DNA of 64,000 nucleotides. Source: Acidimicrobiaceae bacterium (GTDB taxonomy: Bacteria; Actinomycetota; Acidimicrobiia; Acidimicrobiales; RAAP-2). Positions 9,340-18,996 of this stretch are shown here, one piece after another; position 1 is the stretch's first letter; every line of letters begins with the position of its first letter. Both the position numbers and the translations under genes were made by a program. The notes under the pieces were generated by a model. It did not search any database. It saw nothing but the letters and a program-made list of their open reading frames with translations, and was not told the origin of the DNA. Location of the stretch: NCBI GenBank assembly GCA_003138855.1, contig PLHF01000079.1, forward strand, positions 1 through 64,000, read 5' to 3'.

Positions 9340-9573
9340 ATGACGGTGCCCCCGCCGGCCGAACCCGCTCCCACGCCGCCACGCCGTGGCCGACCGGGCC
9401 CTGACGATCCCCGGCGCCTCGCGATCCTGGCCGCCCACCGGCGGGCAGTGGACGAGGGCTCCCCCGGCTACGTCGACCCGGCAACCGGCCTCTACGTGCT
9501 CACCGAGGCCACGCTGCGCGACCGCGTCGAGTGCTGCGGATCGGGCTGCCGCCACTGCCCGTTCCCGAAGTGA
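9340..9573 (+). CDS. Small Cys-rich DUF5522-like protein
   Basis: 77 aa ending VECCGSGCRHCPFPK, preceded by YVDPATGLYVLTEATLRDR, typical of DUF5522. Confidence 0.65.
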   Translation: MTVPPPAEPAPTPPRRGRPGPDDPRRLAILAAHRRAVDEGSPGYVDPATGLYVLTEATLRDRVECCGSGCRHCPFPK

Positions 9574-9692
9574 CCGGCCCGGTTCCCACCTGCACCGCCC
9601 CGCACGGGGAACGCCCGCCCGTCGAGCATCCGGGCGCACGTCGTCTAGGTCTAGGGTGCACCCGGAGCTATCCATCAGCGGAGGAGGTCGCC

Positions 9693-10673
9693 ATGAAGAC
9701 ACGACTGACCGAGGTCCTGTCCGTCGAGCATCCGGTGATGCTGGCCGGCATGGGTGGTGTCTCCTACGCATCGCTGGTCAGTGCCGTCTCCGAGGCCGGG
9801 GGCTTCGGCTGCCTGGGAGCGGCCACCATGGGCGACGAGCGCATGGTGGAGGAGATGGCCGCGGTGCGGGCGGCCACCGACAAGCCATTCGGGGTCGACC
9901 TGCTCACCGCCATGCCCGGTGACCTGGCCGGCCAGGTGGAGAAGATCATTGCGGGCGGTGCCTCGGTCTTCGTGGCCGGGTTGGGGGTACCCGCCGAGGT
10001 GGTGGAGCTCTGCCACCGTCACGGCGTCCTGGTCGTCAACATGTGCGGCAAGGTCGCCCACGCCCGTCGGGCCCTCGATGCCGGGTGCGACATCGTGGTG
10101 GCCCAGGGCACCGAGGCCGGGGGCCATACCGGCCAGGTGGCCACCATGCCCCTGGTTCCCCAGATCGTCGACGCCGTGGGCGGCCAGATCCCCGTCGTGG
10201 CTGCCGGCGGGATCTTCGACGGCAGGGGCCTGGCCGCCGCGCTGGCCCTCGGCGCCGACGGTGTGTGGATGGGGACGCGGTTCATCGCCACCCCCGAGGC
10301 CCGGGGCGTGGCCGGCTTCAAGGACGCGCTGCTCCGGACTGGCGAGGACGGGACCATCATCAGCCGTGCCTTCTCCGGCAAGACGATGCGGGTGGTCCGC
10401 AACCGGTACACCGCGTTCTTCGAGGAGCATCCCGACGAGCTGCGTCCCTTTCCGGACCAGCTCCTCCGGTCGATGGAGGACGGCGCCTTCCACCTGGGCG
10501 CCGGCGAGGACGCCCCCGGTATCGACCCCGAACGCGAGTGCTACCCCACCGGGCAGGGGGTGGGCGCCATCCATTCCCTGACACCGGCCGCCGACCTGGT
10601 CGCCCAGATCGTGGACCAGGCCGAGCAGGCGCTCGCCCGCGTCGCCCGCCTCGGAGTCCCGGCAGGGAGCTGA
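9693..10673 (+). CDS. Nitronate monooxygenase / 2-nitropropane dioxygenase family protein
   Basis: MKTRLTEVLSVEHPVMLAGMGGVSYASLVSAVSEAGGFGCLGAATM; VAQGTEAGGHTGQVATMPLVPQIVDAV; GADGVWMGTRFIATPEA. GGAGG RBS before ATG. Confidence 0.9.
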   Translation: MKTRLTEVLSVEHPVMLAGMGGVSYASLVSAVSEAGGFGCLGAATMGDERMVEEMAAVRAATDKPFGVDLLTAMPGDLAGQVEKIIAGGASVFVAGLGVPAEVVELCHRHGVLVVNMCGKVAHARRALDAGCDIVVAQGTEAGGHTGQVATMPLVPQIVDAVGGQIPVVAAGGIFDGRGLAAALALGADGVWMGTRFIATPEARGVAGFKDALLRTGEDGTIISRAFSGKTMRVVRNRYTAFFEEHPDELRPFPDQLLRSMEDGAFHLGAGEDAPGIDPERECYPTGQGVGAIHSLTPAADLVAQIVDQAEQALARVARLGVPAGS

Positions 10674-10706
10674 GGAACGGCCCTGGCCGGCCGCCGCCCG
10701 GGCCGC

Positions 10707-12215
10707 TCAGTCCGGATCGAGCACCGACCGGTCGCCGGCGCGCAGGCCGGCGATGATCCGCCGGTAGGCCCCGGCCGCGTCGTCACCCATCGCGTCGGTC
10801 TCGAGCCAGCGCATCCCGTGCTCGCCGCGGTCGCGGTCGACGCCGTGCAGGCCGAACCGGGGTTCGTACGATCCCCACTCGTAGTTGTCGACCAGCGACC
10901 AGTGCCAGTAGCCGTCAACCGGGACCCCGCTGTCGATCGCCTCCACCACAGCGGCGATGTTTTCGCGCAGGTAGCGCGGGCGGTCCCATCCGTCGAGCCG
11001 GGCGAAGGACCGGCCGTCGCGGACCCGGTTGCACAGGCCGTTCTCGACCACCCAGAGCGGGATGCCAGGAGCCAGGGCGTGCTGCACGCCCAGCCAGCGG
11101 GCCAGCCCACCCGGGTCCGGGGGGTCGTCCCACAGCTCGCGGGAGGGCTGTGGGCTTCGGCCCCCCGCGGTGCGGTGGCCCGGCAGACGGAAGTGCCGGG
11201 CCACCATCGGGTCGTAGTAGTCGAGGCCCAGCGCATCCAGCGTGCACTCGTGCGCACTGCCGTAGACGGCATCCAGCGCCCGGCGGGGCGATCGGGTGCG
11301 TCCGCCGGGGGCGAGGCCTCCGTCCCGGATGGCGGCCGGGCCGTAGGGGGCGCGCGCCGCGGTGATCCGGCGGACCAGCCGCTCCCTCACCCCGTTGGCC
11401 GGGAACAGCGAGTCGTGCTGCGCTCCGCGCTCCCCGATCCAGGTGTCGATCTCTCCCGGTTCGACCCCGGCGCTGCGGGCCAGCAGCAGATCGGTGAGCA
11501 TGCGGTCGAACGGGTAGACGCTCGAGCAGCTGTTGTTGGTGGTGACCACCGCGTCCTCGCTGACCCGGTGAATGGCCTCGTAGCCGAGGACGTGGGCGGT
11601 GAGCAGGTTGTCGATGGCGATGGACGCGTCGTCGAAGGCCAGGATGCGCGCCGGCGGGAACATGCCCAGCATCCACGAACCGGCGGCCAGCACGTTGATC
11701 TCGTTGACGGTGACCCAGCGGCGCACCGACGGGGCCAGCGCCTCGACGACGACCTCCACCCATCGGCAATAGCGGTCGGGGGCATCGGGTCGGAGCCAGA
11801 AGTCCTCCCCCAACCAGTCCGGGTGGGTGAAGTGGTGCAGCGTCACCAGGGGCTCGAGCCCGCGGTCGATGCAGCCGCCGACGATGCCGGCGTACCGGTC
11901 CAGCGCGGCCCGGTCGACCCCCCGCTCGTCGGGGAACACCCGGGCCCACTCGACCCCCAGTCGGAAGCTGTTGCAGCCGAGGGCGGCGGCCCGGTCGAGG
12001 GCCTCCTCCGGCCGGTCCCAGAAGCCCACGGCGTTGCCCGACGGCTGCACACGTCCGACCTGCTCCCAGGCCAGCCAGTTGTTGGCCGGCTCGCCGGGGC
12101 CGTTATAACCGCCCTCGACCTGGAACCCGGCGGTGGCCACCCCGAAGAGGAATCCGTCGGGAAGCACCCGGCCACCGGCTCGAGCCGTCGCCCGTCGCTC
12201 TCCGTGTGAGGACAA
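10707..12215 (-). CDS. Glycoside hydrolase family 1 (beta-glucosidase-like)
   Basis: LPDGFLFGVATAGFQVEGG; CNSFRLGVEWARVFPDE; acid/base region VTVNEINV; nucleophile region PLWVVENGL. Start uncertain; TTG at 12215 follows AAAGGCAGGG. Confidence 0.85.
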   Translation of the reverse strand: MSSHGERRATARAGGRVLPDGFLFGVATAGFQVEGGYNGPGEPANNWLAWEQVGRVQPSGNAVGFWDRPEEALDRAAALGCNSFRLGVEWARVFPDERGVDRAALDRYAGIVGGCIDRGLEPLVTLHHFTHPDWLGEDFWLRPDAPDRYCRWVEVVVEALAPSVRRWVTVNEINVLAAGSWMLGMFPPARILAFDDASIAIDNLLTAHVLGYEAIHRVSEDAVVTTNNSCSSVYPFDRMLTDLLLARSAGVEPGEIDTWIGERGAQHDSLFPANGVRERLVRRITAARAPYGPAAIRDGGLAPGGRTRSPRRALDAVYGSAHECTLDALGLDYYDPMVARHFRLPGHRTAGGRSPQPSRELWDDPPDPGGLARWLGVQHALAPGIPLWVVENGLCNRVRDGRSFARLDGWDRPRYLRENIAAVVEAIDSGVPVDGYWHWSLVDNYEWGSYEPRFGLHGVDRDRGEHGMRWLETDAMGDDAAGAYRRIIAGLRAGDRSVLDPD

Positions 12216-12340
12216 CGTCCCTGCCTTTCCCACTCGTCGTGCTCGTCGCCGGCCGGATGCCGGCTCGCGGGCCCGTGGATGCCTGCCGGACAGCGATGGT
12301 AGCTTGCGCCCCCGGGCACACCCCCGTCCACTTCCTTCCC

Positions 12341-12403
12341 ATGACCACCGCCCTCCCGTGACCACCGCCCTCCCGTGACCACCGCCGTCCCGTGACCACC
12401 GCC
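12341..12403. repeat. 17-bp tandem repeat (about 3.6 copies) overlapping the start of the downstream CDS
   Basis: TGACCACCGCCCTCCCG x3 (third copy GTCCCG) plus TGACCACCGCC; repeats at 12342, 12359, 12376, 12393. Confidence 0.9.
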
Positions 12404-13951
12404 GCCACCGACCCCGAGCGCATCCCCGTGGTCGTCGCCTCGGGGCAGGCGATCGAACGCACCGAGCTGGTCACCCCGATCGACCTGATGGAGCGGGCCG
12501 CCGACGCAGCCCTTGCCCAGGCACCCCTCCTCCGCGACCGGATCGACCGGCTGTCGGTGGTCGACGTCGTGGGCCGCACCGGACCGGCCCCGGCCACCGA
12601 GCTCGCCCGCCGCCTGGGCGTGACGGGCGCATCCCTCGAGGTGAGCACCGTCGGCGGGAACACGCCGCAGTGGCTGGTCAACCGGGCCGCCACCGACATA
12701 GCGACGGGCGCCCTGTCGGTCACGCTGATCGCCGGGGCCGAGGCCATCCGCTCCTCGCGGGCCCGCCGGACTGCCGGCCTCCCCCGCGAGCTCGGGGACA
12801 CCGAGCTGGCGCCGGACCCGGTGGTGGGTGACGACCTGCCCCCGATCGGGCCGGGCGAATCGGCCATCGGCCTGCTGGCCCCCGTGCACATCTACCCCCT
12901 GTTCGAGAGCGTGCTGGCCGCCCGTGCGGGCCACGATGCCCCCGGGCACCGGCGGGCGATGGGGCACCTCCTCGCCCCCTTCACCGAGGTGGCCGCCCGG
13001 CATCCCTACGCCTGGTTCCCCGAGCCCCGCAGCGCCGAGGCGATCGCCACGCCGGCACCCGACAACCGCATCGTCTGCGAGCCCTACACCAAGCGGATGA
13101 CCGCCTTCCTCGGATCCGACCAGGGTGCCGCCCTGGTCGTGTGCTCGCTCGCCACGGCAACCAGGGCCGGGGTGGGCGACCGGGCCGTGTTCGTCTGGTC
13201 CGGGGCCGAGGTGGCCGACGTGCGGTTCCCCGTGGCCCGACCCGACCCCGGTCGCTCGCCGGCCGTCCGGGCCGCCGGCCGGGCACTCTTCGAGGCTGCA
13301 TCGGCGGCCGGCGGGGGTGCGACGGCCCTCGGCATCGACGACGTCGAGATCCTCGACATCTACTCGTGCTTCCCCTCGGCGATCGAGCTGGCGACAGAGG
13401 CGCTGGGCATCGCCGGGGACGGCTCCCGCTCACTAACCGTCACCGGTGGGCTCCCCTACTTCGGAGGCCCGGGCAACAACTACACCACCCACGCCATCGC
13501 CACACTGTGCGACCTGCTGCGTGGATCGAGCCGACCGGCAGGCAGCCGTCCGGGAGCGAACTCCCGGTTGGGCCTGGTCACCGGGGTCGGTTGGTTCGTC
13601 ACCAAGAACGCCCTCGGCCTCTACGGATCCTCCCCCCCGCCGGGCGGGTTCCAACGCGGTGACACCATTGCCGCCCAGTCGCAGATCGACGCCTCGGCGG
13701 TGGAGGTGGCCCTGGGGGTCGACGCACCCACAGAGGCCACCGTGGTCGCCGCCACCGTGGTCCGCGAGGGGGACGGCTCGCCGATCGGTGCGCCACTCTT
13801 CGCCCGCCTTCCCGATGGACGCCGCATGGCCGTCGCGCCGTCCGACGACGGGGTCACCGAAGGCATGGGCGAACTCGACGTGCCGGGACTCGTCGGCGGT
13901 TCGGTGGTCATCCTGCCCGGCGAGCCGCGCTACCGTCTGCCCATCAGCTGA
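12392..13951 (+). CDS. Acetyl-CoA acetyltransferase / SCP2-thiolase-like protein
   Basis: VVVASGQAIERTELVTPIDLMERAADAAL; VSTVGGNTPQWLVNRAATDIATGALSVTLIAGAEA; DIYSCFPSAIELATEALGI; VTGGLPYFGGPGNNYTTHAIATL (thiolase-like C-terminal half). Confidence 0.8.
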   Translation: MTTAATDPERIPVVVASGQAIERTELVTPIDLMERAADAALAQAPLLRDRIDRLSVVDVVGRTGPAPATELARRLGVTGASLEVSTVGGNTPQWLVNRAATDIATGALSVTLIAGAEAIRSSRARRTAGLPRELGDTELAPDPVVGDDLPPIGPGESAIGLLAPVHIYPLFESVLAARAGHDAPGHRRAMGHLLAPFTEVAARHPYAWFPEPRSAEAIATPAPDNRIVCEPYTKRMTAFLGSDQGAALVVCSLATATRAGVGDRAVFVWSGAEVADVRFPVARPDPGRSPAVRAAGRALFEAASAAGGGATALGIDDVEILDIYSCFPSAIELATEALGIAGDGSRSLTVTGGLPYFGGPGNNYTTHAIATLCDLLRGSSRPAGSRPGANSRLGLVTGVGWFVTKNALGLYGSSPPPGGFQRGDTIAAQSQIDASAVEVALGVDAPTEATVVAATVVREGDGSPIGAPLFARLPDGRRMAVAPSDDGVTEGMGELDVPGLVGGSVVILPGEPRYRLPIS

Positions 13952-13970
13952 CACCACACTGGAGACCGCC

Positions 13971-14741
13971 ATGCCCGAACTGCTTCGTGAACGCCAGGGT
14001 CACATCGAGATCCTCACCATCAACCGGCCGGAGGCGCGGAACGCCATCAACGGCGCCGTCTCCCGGGGGCTCTCCGCCGCCTTCGACGAGCTCGAGGCCG
14101 ACAACGACTGCTGGGTGGTGATCATCACCGGAGCCGGTGACAAGGCGTTCAGCGCCGGAATGGACTTGAAGGCCTTCGCCGCCGGCGAGGCAGCCGACAT
14201 CATGGGGTCCCGGGGCGGCTTCGCCGGCATCGCCCAACGCGAGTTCGCCAAGCCGCTGATCGCCGCCGTCAACGGGTCGGCCCTGGCCGGCGGCTGCGAG
14301 ATCATGCTCTCGTGCGATCTGGTGGTCGCCGTCGAGGAGGCCAGGTTCGGGATCCCCGAGGTCAAGCGCGGGCTCATGGCCGCCGGCGGCGGGCTGATCC
14401 GGCTGCCCAAGCGCATCCCACCGGCCATCGCCCTCGAGCTGGCCCTGACCGGCGACCCGATCGACGCCCACCGGGCCCTCGCCCTCGGGCTGATCAACCG
14501 GGTGGTGCCGGCGGACAGGCTGATGGAAGAGGCACTGGCCTTGGCCGGCACCATCGCCGAGAACGCCCCGTTGGCCGTGCGCGCCTCCAAGCGGGTCATG
14601 AAGCAGGCCGGCGAGCTCCCCGACGCCGAGGGCTGGGCCATCAGCAACGCGGCGATGCCCGAGGTGTTCGGCTCGGCCGACGCCATGGAGGGGCCCGTCG
14701 CCTTCGCGGAGAAGCGCAAGCCCAACTGGTCCGGGAAGTAG
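13971..14741 (+). CDS. Enoyl-CoA hydratase/isomerase (crotonase family)
   Basis: ILTINRPEARNAINGAVSRGLSAAFDELEADNDCWVVIITGAGDKAFSAGMDLKAF; PLIAAVNGSALAGGCEIMLSCDLVVA. Confidence 0.92.
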   Translation: MPELLRERQGHIEILTINRPEARNAINGAVSRGLSAAFDELEADNDCWVVIITGAGDKAFSAGMDLKAFAAGEAADIMGSRGGFAGIAQREFAKPLIAAVNGSALAGGCEIMLSCDLVVAVEEARFGIPEVKRGLMAAGGGLIRLPKRIPPAIALELALTGDPIDAHRALALGLINRVVPADRLMEEALALAGTIAENAPLAVRASKRVMKQAGELPDAEGWAISNAAMPEVFGSADAMEGPVAFAEKRKPNWSGK

Positions 14742-14753
14742 GCAGTCGACACC

Positions 14754-15194
14754 GTGCACGCACTCACGCTCCTGGGCAGCGACGTACCCCAGCTGTCCGA
14801 CAGCATCGGTGGCATCCGGCTGATCCTCCACGTGACGGCCGCCGCCATCTGGGTGGGCGGCCAGTTCACCGTGGCCGGGCTGCTCCCGACCATCCGCGGC
14901 CTGGGCGAGGATGCGCCGAAGAAGGTGGCACGGGCCTTCGGCCGCCTGCTGTGGCCGGCCTACGCCGTGCTGGTGGTCACCGGCTTCTGGAACATCGCCG
15001 CCCTGACGGTCAAGGACGCCTCGTCGGCCTGGAAGGCCGTCCTCATCGTCAAGATCGTGGTGGTGGCCATCGCCGGGGTGGCGGTCTTTCTCCATCAGCG
15101 CTCGACCTCCAAGGTCGGGCTGGCCGTCTGGGGGTCCATCGGGGGCGTGGCCTCGGTGGCCGCCCTCTGCCTCGGGGTGTTCCTGGCCGGTTAG
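14754..15194 (+). CDS. CopD-like integral membrane protein
   Basis: 146 aa; IRLILHVTAAAIWVGGQFTVAGLLP...LLWPAYAVLVVTGFWNIAAL; four TM-like segments typical of CopD/DUF2269-type proteins. Confidence 0.6.
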   Translation: MHALTLLGSDVPQLSDSIGGIRLILHVTAAAIWVGGQFTVAGLLPTIRGLGEDAPKKVARAFGRLLWPAYAVLVVTGFWNIAALTVKDASSAWKAVLIVKIVVVAIAGVAVFLHQRSTSKVGLAVWGSIGGVASVAALCLGVFLAG

Positions 15195-15301
15195 GCCGGC
15201 CACCGACCGGCTCCCCGGCGGTGGCCAACCGGGGGCCGGGCCGCGAGTGGCGGTAGACAGGTCTAACCTGGCGTGAGCAGTCGACAAGGGAGAGTAGGAC
15301 C

Positions 15302-15589
15302 GTGCCAATCAGCCCCCCCGCAGACGTCTTCGGAGTAGACGGAATCATCATCCTGGTCGTCGTCGTGCTCGTCTTGTTCGGATCCACCCAGATCCCCAAG
15401 TTGGCCCGCTCGCTGGGCTCGGCCCAGAAGGAGTTCAAGAAGGGCCTCGACGAGGGCGCCTCCGACGACGATGCAAGCACCAAGTCGCTGGCCGAGGCCG
15501 CACCCCCGGCCGCGGTGAACCCGCCTGCCCAACCGCCCCAGCCGCCCGTCCAGTCCAACGTGGACGGTACGACGGGCACTTCGTCCTGA
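15302..15589 (+). CDS. tatA: Sec-independent protein translocase TatA
   Basis: IIILVVVVLVLFGSTQIPKLARSLGSAQKEFKKGL: TM, FG hinge and amphipathic helix. Confidence 0.88.
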   Translation: MPISPPADVFGVDGIIILVVVVLVLFGSTQIPKLARSLGSAQKEFKKGLDEGASDDDASTKSLAEAAPPAAVNPPAQPPQPPVQSNVDGTTGTSS

Positions 15590-15608
15590 CCTTCGGGGCA
15601 CCGGTCCG

Positions 15609-16361
15609 ATGAGCGGGGTCACCGGGCCGGGCCAGCCGCGGCCCCGGTCCTCTGTCGCCACCGGGCGTCGATGGCTCCCGTTCTGGGTCCTGCAGGCCTC
15701 CGAGGTGGCGGTGGCGGTGGTCCTGATCGACGTCTCCGTGCACGTCAGCCGGGGCACCCTGTTGCCGGTCGCCGCCGCGGTGCTTGGCGGGCTGGCGGTC
15801 ACGGCGCGAGGGCCGCTCGGCATCTTCAGGGTCTGCGGGCAGCGCCTCCACGTGTACCTGGTGACGGCGGCGGCCGTGGCCATCGCCGTCGCCCCGATCG
15901 TGCCCGCCCTCCGGCCCGGCATCGAAGGGATCATCGTCGTCGTGTTCGGCGCCATCGGCCTCCTCCGCCTGGCCACCCTGACCCGCGTCATCACCCCCGG
16001 TCCGGTGGCCGCCGGTGGGGGCCCGGGGCCCGGGGCGCTGATCGACGTCACGGCCTCGCTGACACCCCCGGTCTCCCTGCGAGCGGGTGCCGTCGCGGGG
16101 CACACCCCGGCTGCGGGGAGCACGCCGTCGGAACCCTCTGCCACACCCCCGGGACCCGGGCTGTCCCGCACCGCGGCATCGTCGGGCGCCGCCGCACGGT
16201 GGGTCGGCCGCACCACCGGGATAGCCGCGGCACGAGGCAGGCGGGCGGCGGTGCGGCACCGTCCCGAGGTCGAGGAGACGGTCAAGCGCACCATCAGGGG
16301 CGCCGGGCGGATGGCAGGGCGGATGGCCTCCTCGTCGGAGCCCGGGGACCCGGTCGACTGA
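15609..16361 (+). CDS. Membrane protein of unknown function
   Basis: 250 aa with three or four hydrophobic segments and an Ala/Pro/Arg-rich C-terminus. Confidence 0.6.
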   Translation: MSGVTGPGQPRPRSSVATGRRWLPFWVLQASEVAVAVVLIDVSVHVSRGTLLPVAAAVLGGLAVTARGPLGIFRVCGQRLHVYLVTAAAVAIAVAPIVPALRPGIEGIIVVVFGAIGLLRLATLTRVITPGPVAAGGGPGPGALIDVTASLTPPVSLRAGAVAGHTPAAGSTPSEPSATPPGPGLSRTAASSGAAARWVGRTTGIAAARGRRAAVRHRPEVEETVKRTIRGAGRMAGRMASSSEPGDPVD

Positions 16362-16409
16362 CCGGACGGACGGGCCCGGTCGACTGACCGGACGGACGGG
16401 CCCGGTCGA
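16351..16409. repeat. 26-bp tandem repeat (about 2.3 copies) spanning the stop codon of the preceding CDS
   Basis: CGGTCGACTGACCGGACGGACGGGCC at 16351-16376 and 16377-16402, then CGGTCGA. Confidence 0.9.
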
Positions 16410-16507
16410 GCAGCCTCCGGTGGGCGTGCTCGCCGGGGGCGAGGACGCAAGCGAACCAGCTACGAACCACGGGTACAGTGCGCCCAGGCCGAACAAGGGA
16501 GCGTGCG

Positions 16508-17878
16508 GTGCCTCAACCACAGGACGTGCTGGCCGTGGCGGACAGCCTCTGGAGAGGCGAGGTCTCGACCGCCCGGCTCCACCCGCTGCAGCCGGGTACC
16601 GGCATGGCCGAGGTGGCCGACGGATTCGCCTTCGTTCCCTCGTTCGGCAACGTGTCGGCAGTCGGCACCGAGGACGGCCTGCTCCTCGTCGACACCGGCA
16701 GCGCCCTGACCGCCGGCGAGATCCACACGACGCTCCGGGCGTGGTCCCCGAGCCGGTTGCACACCGCCATCTACTCCCACGGGCACATCGATCACGTCTT
16801 CGGCATGCCGGTGTGGGAAGCGGAGTCCGCCGAGCGCGGCTGGCCCCGGCCGCAGGTGGTCGCCCACGAGGCGGTGGTGGCCCGATTCGACCGGTACGTC
16901 CGCACCGCCGGGTACAACGGCGTCGTCAACCGCCGGCAGTTCGGCATCGACTGGCTGGTGTGGCCCACCGAGTACCGCTACCCCGACCACACCTACCGGG
17001 ACCGCCTCGACCTCGACGTCGGGGGGAGGCGAGCCGAGCTCCACCACGCCCGCGGCGAGACCGACGACCACACGTGGACCTGGTTTCCGGACTCGCGGGT
17101 GCTGTGCTGCGGTGATCTGTTCATCTGGGCCTCCCCCAACGCCGGCAACCCACAGAAGGTGCAGCGCTACCCGCTCGAGTGGGCCGACGCACTGCGGCGG
17201 ATGCTCGCCCTCTACGACTCGCCGGGAGGCGGTCCCGAGGTGCTGCTGCCGGGGCACGGGTACCCGGTGATCGGCGAGGACCGTGTCCGCCAGGCCCTCG
17301 GCGACACCGCGGAGCTCCTCGAGTCCCTGGTGGACCAGACCCTCGCCCTCATGAACGCCGGCGCCCGCCTCGATGAGGCCATCCACTCCGTCACACCGCC
17401 GGCCCGGCTGATGGAGCGCCCCTACCTGCGCCCCGTCTACGACGAGCCCGAGTTCGTGGTGCGGTCGGTCTGGCGCCGGTACGGAGGCTGGTGGGACGGC
17501 AACCCGGCCACCCTCAAGCCGGCGTCGGAACGGGCGGTCGCGCTCGAGTTGGCCGAGCTGGCCGGGGGTGTGGCCGCACTTGCCGACCGGGCCCTGGCTC
17601 TCATCGGCCGGCCGTCATCCACGGCGGGCGCCGACCCGGCCGGCGCGACTCCCGCCGGGACCGCCGGGACCGCCGGGACCGCCGGGACCGCCATGCCCGA
17701 CGTGCCCGACGACGGGTCGATGCGCCTCGCCGCGCACCTGGTCGAGCTGGCCTGGCTGGCCGACCCGGCCGACCCCGGGGTCAGGGATGCCCGGCGCGCC
17801 GTCTTCACCGCCCGGGCGGAGGCCGCCTCGTCGACCATGGCCCGTGGGGTGTTCTCGTGGGCGGCACGTGAGAGCTGA
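16508..17878 (+). CDS. MBL-fold metallo-hydrolase with alkylsulfatase-type dimerisation domain
   Basis: GLLLVDTGSALTAGEIHTTLRAW, AIYSHGHIDHVFGM (HxHxDH), RVLCCGDLFIWASPNAGNPQK, VLLPGHGYPVIG, then SVTPPARLMERPYLRPVYDEPEFVVRSVWRRYGGWWDGNPATL as in linear alkylsulfatases. Confidence 0.85.
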   Translation: MPQPQDVLAVADSLWRGEVSTARLHPLQPGTGMAEVADGFAFVPSFGNVSAVGTEDGLLLVDTGSALTAGEIHTTLRAWSPSRLHTAIYSHGHIDHVFGMPVWEAESAERGWPRPQVVAHEAVVARFDRYVRTAGYNGVVNRRQFGIDWLVWPTEYRYPDHTYRDRLDLDVGGRRAELHHARGETDDHTWTWFPDSRVLCCGDLFIWASPNAGNPQKVQRYPLEWADALRRMLALYDSPGGGPEVLLPGHGYPVIGEDRVRQALGDTAELLESLVDQTLALMNAGARLDEAIHSVTPPARLMERPYLRPVYDEPEFVVRSVWRRYGGWWDGNPATLKPASERAVALELAELAGGVAALADRALALIGRPSSTAGADPAGATPAGTAGTAGTAGTAMPDVPDDGSMRLAAHLVELAWLADPADPGVRDARRAVFTARAEAASSTMARGVFSWAARES

Positions 17879-18018
17879 GGACGCATCTGTCCGGCCCCGG
17901 GGCCGGGGCCGCTCCAGCAGTCGCCATCGGCACCTTCCTGAACTGGGGATTCTCCGGCACCGACTCGACGCCGATCTCAACTTCCACTGGTGGCGCCGGT
18001 CCCACTAGTGTCATCGCC

Positions 18019-18996
18019 GTGAACGCCTTCACGCACGCTTCTCCCTACCCTGTGGCGAGCGCCGACCCGGAGGCTCCCGACGCCCCCGGAGCCGCACGGC
18101 CGTCCCGCCCGGCGCCCCGCCGGAGGTGGTCCCGCTGGGCCACCGGTGTGGCCCTGGCCGCGCCCCTGGTACTGGCCGGCTGCAACGCCTATCCGAGCTA
18201 CGGGGCACACAGTGGAGCGACGTCCCAGGGCCAGGACACCTTCAAGCTGTACTCGGGGATGATGACCACCGGCGTCATCATCGGCGGCCTGGTGGCGCTG
18301 CTGATCCTCTGGACGCTGCTCCGCTACCGGCGGCGGTCCGAGGAGATGCCCCGGCAGTTCCACGAGAACATCCCCATCGAGATCGCCTACACGCTGGTTC
18401 CGATCGTCATCGTGGCGTTCCTGTTCATCTTCACGGTCCTCACCGAGAACAATGTCGACGCCGTCGTGCCGGTCAACGCCACGGTGACAGCGACCGGCAA
18501 CCCGGTGGTCCACGTCACGGTCACCGCCTTCCAGTGGGGATGGCGGTTCAACTACCCCGACCTCAACGTCGGCATTGCCGGAGAGACCACCAACGGGCCT
18601 GACAACCACGGTCCCCAGATGGTCGTGCCCGTCGGCGAGACGGTGCAAATCAGACTGGTGTCCAACGACGTCATCCACGGCTTCTACGTGCCTGCGTTCA
18701 ACTTCCAGCGCCAGGCCCTGCCCGGTGTGACCAACTTCTTCGACCTCGACGTGCTCCACGCCGGCACCTACGACGGACAGTGCACCGAGATCTGCGGGCT
18801 GTACCACACCGAGATGCTGTTCAGCGTGCGGGCGGTGAGCCCGTCGGCGTTCGCCGCCTGGGCCGGCAGCGAGGTCCAGGCAGGCCACACCCTGCAACTC
18901 GGGGGCGTACCGGCCAGCAACGTCCCGCCGCTCGAGACCCACCTCACCCCGTCCATTCCCAGTCCACCGCTGTCGACGACAAAGGGTTCCTCATGA
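18019..18996 (+). CDS. ctaC: Cytochrome c oxidase subunit II (lipoprotein type)
   Basis: Lipobox LVLAGC; two TM segments; CuA motif [12 protein letters not shown]. Confidence 0.93.
   Translation: MNAFTHASPYPVASADPEAPDAPGAARPSRPAPRRRWSRWATGVALAAPLVLAGCNAYPSYGAHSGATSQGQDTFKLYSGMMTTGVIIGGLVALLILWTLLRYRRRSEEMPRQFHENIPIEIAYTLVPIVIVAFLFIFTVLTENNVDAVVPVNATVTATGNPVVHVTVTAFQWGWRFNYPDLNVGIAGETTNGPDNHGPQMVVPVGETVQIRLVSNDVIHGFYVPAFNFQRQALPGVTNFFDLDVLHAGTYDGQCTEICGLYHTEMLFSVRAVSPSAFAAWAGSEVQAGHTLQLGGVPASNVPPLETHLTPSIPSPPLSTTKGSS

Noticed and set aside
10707-12215. GH1 'NEI' instead of 'NEP' as evidence of an inactive enzyme
   Set aside because: The catalytic Glu of VTVNEINV and the nucleophile in VVENGL are both present; the Pro change alone does not argue for inactivity.
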